Source: Sphingomonas sp. 1F27F7B
GTDB lineage: Bacteria > Pseudomonadota > Alphaproteobacteria > Sphingomonadales > Sphingomonadaceae
Direction of reading: 5' to 3'
DNA: 64,000 nucleotides
Assembly (NCBI RefSeq): GCF_005503355.1
Contig: NZ_SCMK01000004.1
Span: 1-64,000 of the forward strand
The position numbers and the translations under genes are program-made. A model generated the notes under the pieces. It did not search any database. It was not told the origin of the DNA and was given only the letters and a program-made list of their open reading frames with translations. Every line of letters starts with the position of its first letter. Positions within the stretch are counted from its first letter, which is position 1. Shown piece after piece: positions 62,019-64,000 of this stretch.

Positions 62019-63827
62019 TCATTTCACGCCGTGCATCCAATATTTCAGCGGCCAGCTGAGCAGCAGCAGCAGCACGCCGAGGATGATCGCGGCGATCGAG
62101 ATCGTCGTGAACACGCCCACATAGGTGTCGAGGCTCACCTTGAGATTGGTCACCTGGCCGCCGACCGTGTCGACGCTGGCGAACTGCGCGATCACGCCGG
62201 CGACATATTGCGCCACCGAGATCGACAGGAACCACACGCCCATCATCAGCCCGACCACGCGTGCGATCGACAGCTTGGTGATCATCGACAGGCCCACCGG
62301 CGAGATGCAGAGCTCGGCGAAGGAGTGGATGAAATAGAGGCCGGCCAGCCACCAGATGCCCACCTGGAAATTGGTGTCGGCATAGGCAGCGCCCCAGACG
62401 AGCAGCAGGAAGCCCGCCGCCACGCCGATCAGCGCGATGCCGAACTTGACGGGGATCGACGGCTCGAGCCCGCGCTTCGACAGCGCGGTCCACAGCATCG
62501 ACATGAACGGCGCGAGCAGCACGATGAAGGCCGCGTTGAAGAACTGGGTCTGGCCCGCGGTGATGGTGAAGAGCCCGAAGACCGACAGGTTGGTGTTGCG
62601 ATCCGCGAACAATGTGAGCGACGAGCCCGCCTGTTCGAACAACGTCCAGAACACGACGTTGAAGACGATCAGCACCATCGCCGCCAGCATCATCTGGAAC
62701 TCGGTGCGGCTGCCCGCGAAGAACGACCAGATCAGGATCGCCGGCACGCCGAGCAGGAACGAGCCGAACAGCAGCTTGCCCATCAGCGGCAACGACACGA
62801 CATAGCCGATGAAGCCCGAACCCGCGGCGGGCGCGGTGGAATGCATCAGGTTGACATAGAGCAGGTAGAAGAGCGGCACGACGCAGAGAGCCACCGCATA
62901 GATGATCCATTGCTGCGAATTCACGCCGGGCTTGGCCGGGGGCTCGCCATAGCCGTCGAGCTTGCCGCCGTTGAACTGGATCAGCGACCACGAGATCATC
63001 ATGCCGATCGCGGCGAGGCCGAAGCCCCAGCTCCAGCCATAGGCCACGGCAAGCCAGGGGCAGAGGATCTGCGAGAAGAGCGAACCGGTGTTGATGCCCA
63101 TATAGAAGATGGTGAAGCCGCTGTCGCGTCGTCGGTCACCCTGCTCGTAGAGCTCGCCGACCATGGTGGAGATGTTCGGCTTGAAGAAGCCGTTGCCCAC
63201 CGACACCATCGACAGCGCGATCAGCATCACCATCACGTAGAAGGGGTTGCGGTCCGCGCCGGATTCGAACTTGCCCTTCTCGACCTTGCGCGCGACCGCG
63301 CCGGCATCGAGCAGATCGACAGTGCCGTCGTCATTGCCCTTGATCTCGAGCTTCTTCACCTCGGCACCGTTGCCGACGACGACGTAGCGGACTTCCTTGC
63401 CCTCTGCCGACTTGCCGATCGACACTTCGTAGCGCTGGCCGTCGATCGTCGCATGGGGCTTGGCGGTGGGGCCGCCGAAGCAGAGGATCAGATAGCCGAG
63501 CGACATGATGATCGCGCCGAACTTCACTGCGCGCTTCGAGCCCAGATACTGATCGGCCAGATAGCCGCCGATCAGCGGGGTGAGATAGACGAGAGCGGTA
63601 TAGCCGCCATAGAGGCCGGTCGCCTCGCGATCGCCGAACATGAAATGCTGCGTGAGATAGAGCGTCAGCAGCGCGCGCATCCCGTAATAGCCGAAGCGCT
63701 CCCACATCTCGGTGGTGAACATGCGCGCCAGCTGGCGGGGGTGCCCGAACCACGTCTTCTCCGCAGCGGGATTGACGTGGGTGATGTCCGGCTCTGCCGG
63801 ACTATCGGCGGTTGGAGTGTCGACCAT
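62019..63827 (-). CDS. POT-family proton-coupled peptide transporter
   Basis: The 602-residue membrane protein has about 13-14 spans and the PTR2/POT signatures: FTTEMWERFGYYGMRALLTL at the start (ExxERFxYYG proton-coupling motif) and FTIFYMGINTGSLFSQILCP in the middle. It imports di- and tripeptides. A soluble insertion of about 70 residues between spans (from KPHATIDGQRYEVS to about ..KFESG) enlarges it beyond the usual 450-500 residues. It stands alone and ends at the bidirectional terminator. Confidence 0.94.
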   Translation of the reverse strand: MVDTPTADSPAEPDITHVNPAAEKTWFGHPRQLARMFTTEMWERFGYYGMRALLTLYLTQHFMFGDREATGLYGGYTALVYLTPLIGGYLADQYLGSKRAVKFGAIIMSLGYLILCFGGPTAKPHATIDGQRYEVSIGKSAEGKEVRYVVVGNGAEVKKLEIKGNDDGTVDLLDAGAVARKVEKGKFESGADRNPFYVMVMLIALSMVSVGNGFFKPNISTMVGELYEQGDRRRDSGFTIFYMGINTGSLFSQILCPWLAVAYGWSWGFGLAAIGMMISWSLIQFNGGKLDGYGEPPAKPGVNSQQWIIYAVALCVVPLFYLLYVNLMHSTAPAAGSGFIGYVVSLPLMGKLLFGSFLLGVPAILIWSFFAGSRTEFQMMLAAMVLIVFNVVFWTLFEQAGSSLTLFADRNTNLSVFGLFTITAGQTQFFNAAFIVLLAPFMSMLWTALSKRGLEPSIPVKFGIALIGVAAGFLLLVWGAAYADTNFQVGIWWLAGLYFIHSFAELCISPVGLSMITKLSIARVVGLMMGVWFLSISVAQYVAGVIAQFASVDTVGGQVTNLKVSLDTYVGVFTTISIAAIILGVLLLLLSWPLKYWMHGVK

Positions 63828-64000
63828 GCGGTTTATTGCCCTTTGATATCGGTTCCGGGCTCCGGGCCCGGCGCATGGGCGGCCAAACTAGACGGAATGA
63901 AGCCGCTGTAAAGCATGCGCGGTGCGGCACCGGCCCGTCGGCGCCCTTACCCCTTGAACCGCGGGTCCGCGCTCATTGGAGCACGATGTTCGTGCCCGGC
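63828..64000. other. Right-edge sequence: POT promoter region and possible gene end
   Basis: The first part must hold the promoter of the peptide transporter. Near the edge two minus-strand frames are open into the next sequence: one ending ..MSADPRFKG at 63947 and one ending ..PGTNIVLQ at 63973. One is probably the C-terminus of a gene lying outside, but the window is too short to tell which. Confidence 0.4.

Overview
The window looks like chromosome from a high-GC alphaproteobacterium, most probably a sphingomonad (Sphingomonas or a relative). The reasons are the gene content (several TonB-dependent receptors, one with an ECF sigma/FecR pair, late B12 genes under cobalamin riboswitches), the many ATGA/GTGA start-stop overlaps, and CCCCGGC..GCCGGGG and CCTCCCCC..GGGGGAGG palindromic intergenic repeats of a kind common in that group. 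The assignment rests on gene content only; there is no rRNA or other marker gene here.

Region 1-2945 is a decayed accessory patch: the first codons of an IS3-type transposase leaving the left edge, an Rhs/YD-repeat remnant, two small secreted or lipoprotein-like ORFs, an unassigned ORF and an IS5-type transposase scrap. Region 2946-9715 is the most distinctive part. It holds a predicted peptide or protein export locus: an HlyD-type adaptor, a C39-peptidase ABC exporter with its catalytic residues, a protein with a double-glycine leader and a Gly/Pro/Asp-rich linker, a secreted alpha/beta hydrolase, and a divergently transcribed Fic-domain protein. The spacers between these genes are visibly AT-rich, which suggests acquisition. 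I do not recognise this combination as a described system.

Region 10206-16508 encodes an STN-type TonB receptor, a FecI-like sigma factor, a FecR-like anti-sigma factor and a PhoD-type phosphatase, which together suggest regulated uptake and use of a phosphoester or metal-phosphate substrate. Region 16627-32419 is a long cobalamin locus: riboswitch, btuB, cobO, btuFCD, a PhyH-like oxygenase, a second riboswitch, a second btuB, a membrane protein, a DUF1636 protein, cobT, an alpha-ribazole phosphatase gene, cobS, a threonine-phosphate decarboxylase gene, cbiB, cobQ and cobP. It covers uptake, adenosylation and nucleotide-loop assembly but no corrin-ring synthesis.

Region 32441-46184 is mostly ordinary chromosome: a membrane LytTR regulator divergent from a serine hydrolase, a ZnuD-like receptor, PAP2 phosphatase, galE, msrA, aqpZ, a HAD hydrolase, the Sua5-type tRNA modification gene, an acyl-CoA dehydrogenase, and an ArsR-type regulator divergent from two small dimeric alpha-beta barrel proteins. 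Region 46185-48102 is a small accessory pocket with hypothetical and lipoprotein genes and short repeats. Region 48120-64000 carries glpQ, an xdhC/mocA-like pair, a MacAB-TolC type efflux operon, acs overlapping a macrodomain gene, an M13 peptidase, a spermidine-synthase-like gene, a frameshifted DUF559 gene between inverted repeats, a very small ORF and a POT peptide transporter. I see no tRNA, rRNA or CRISPR array.
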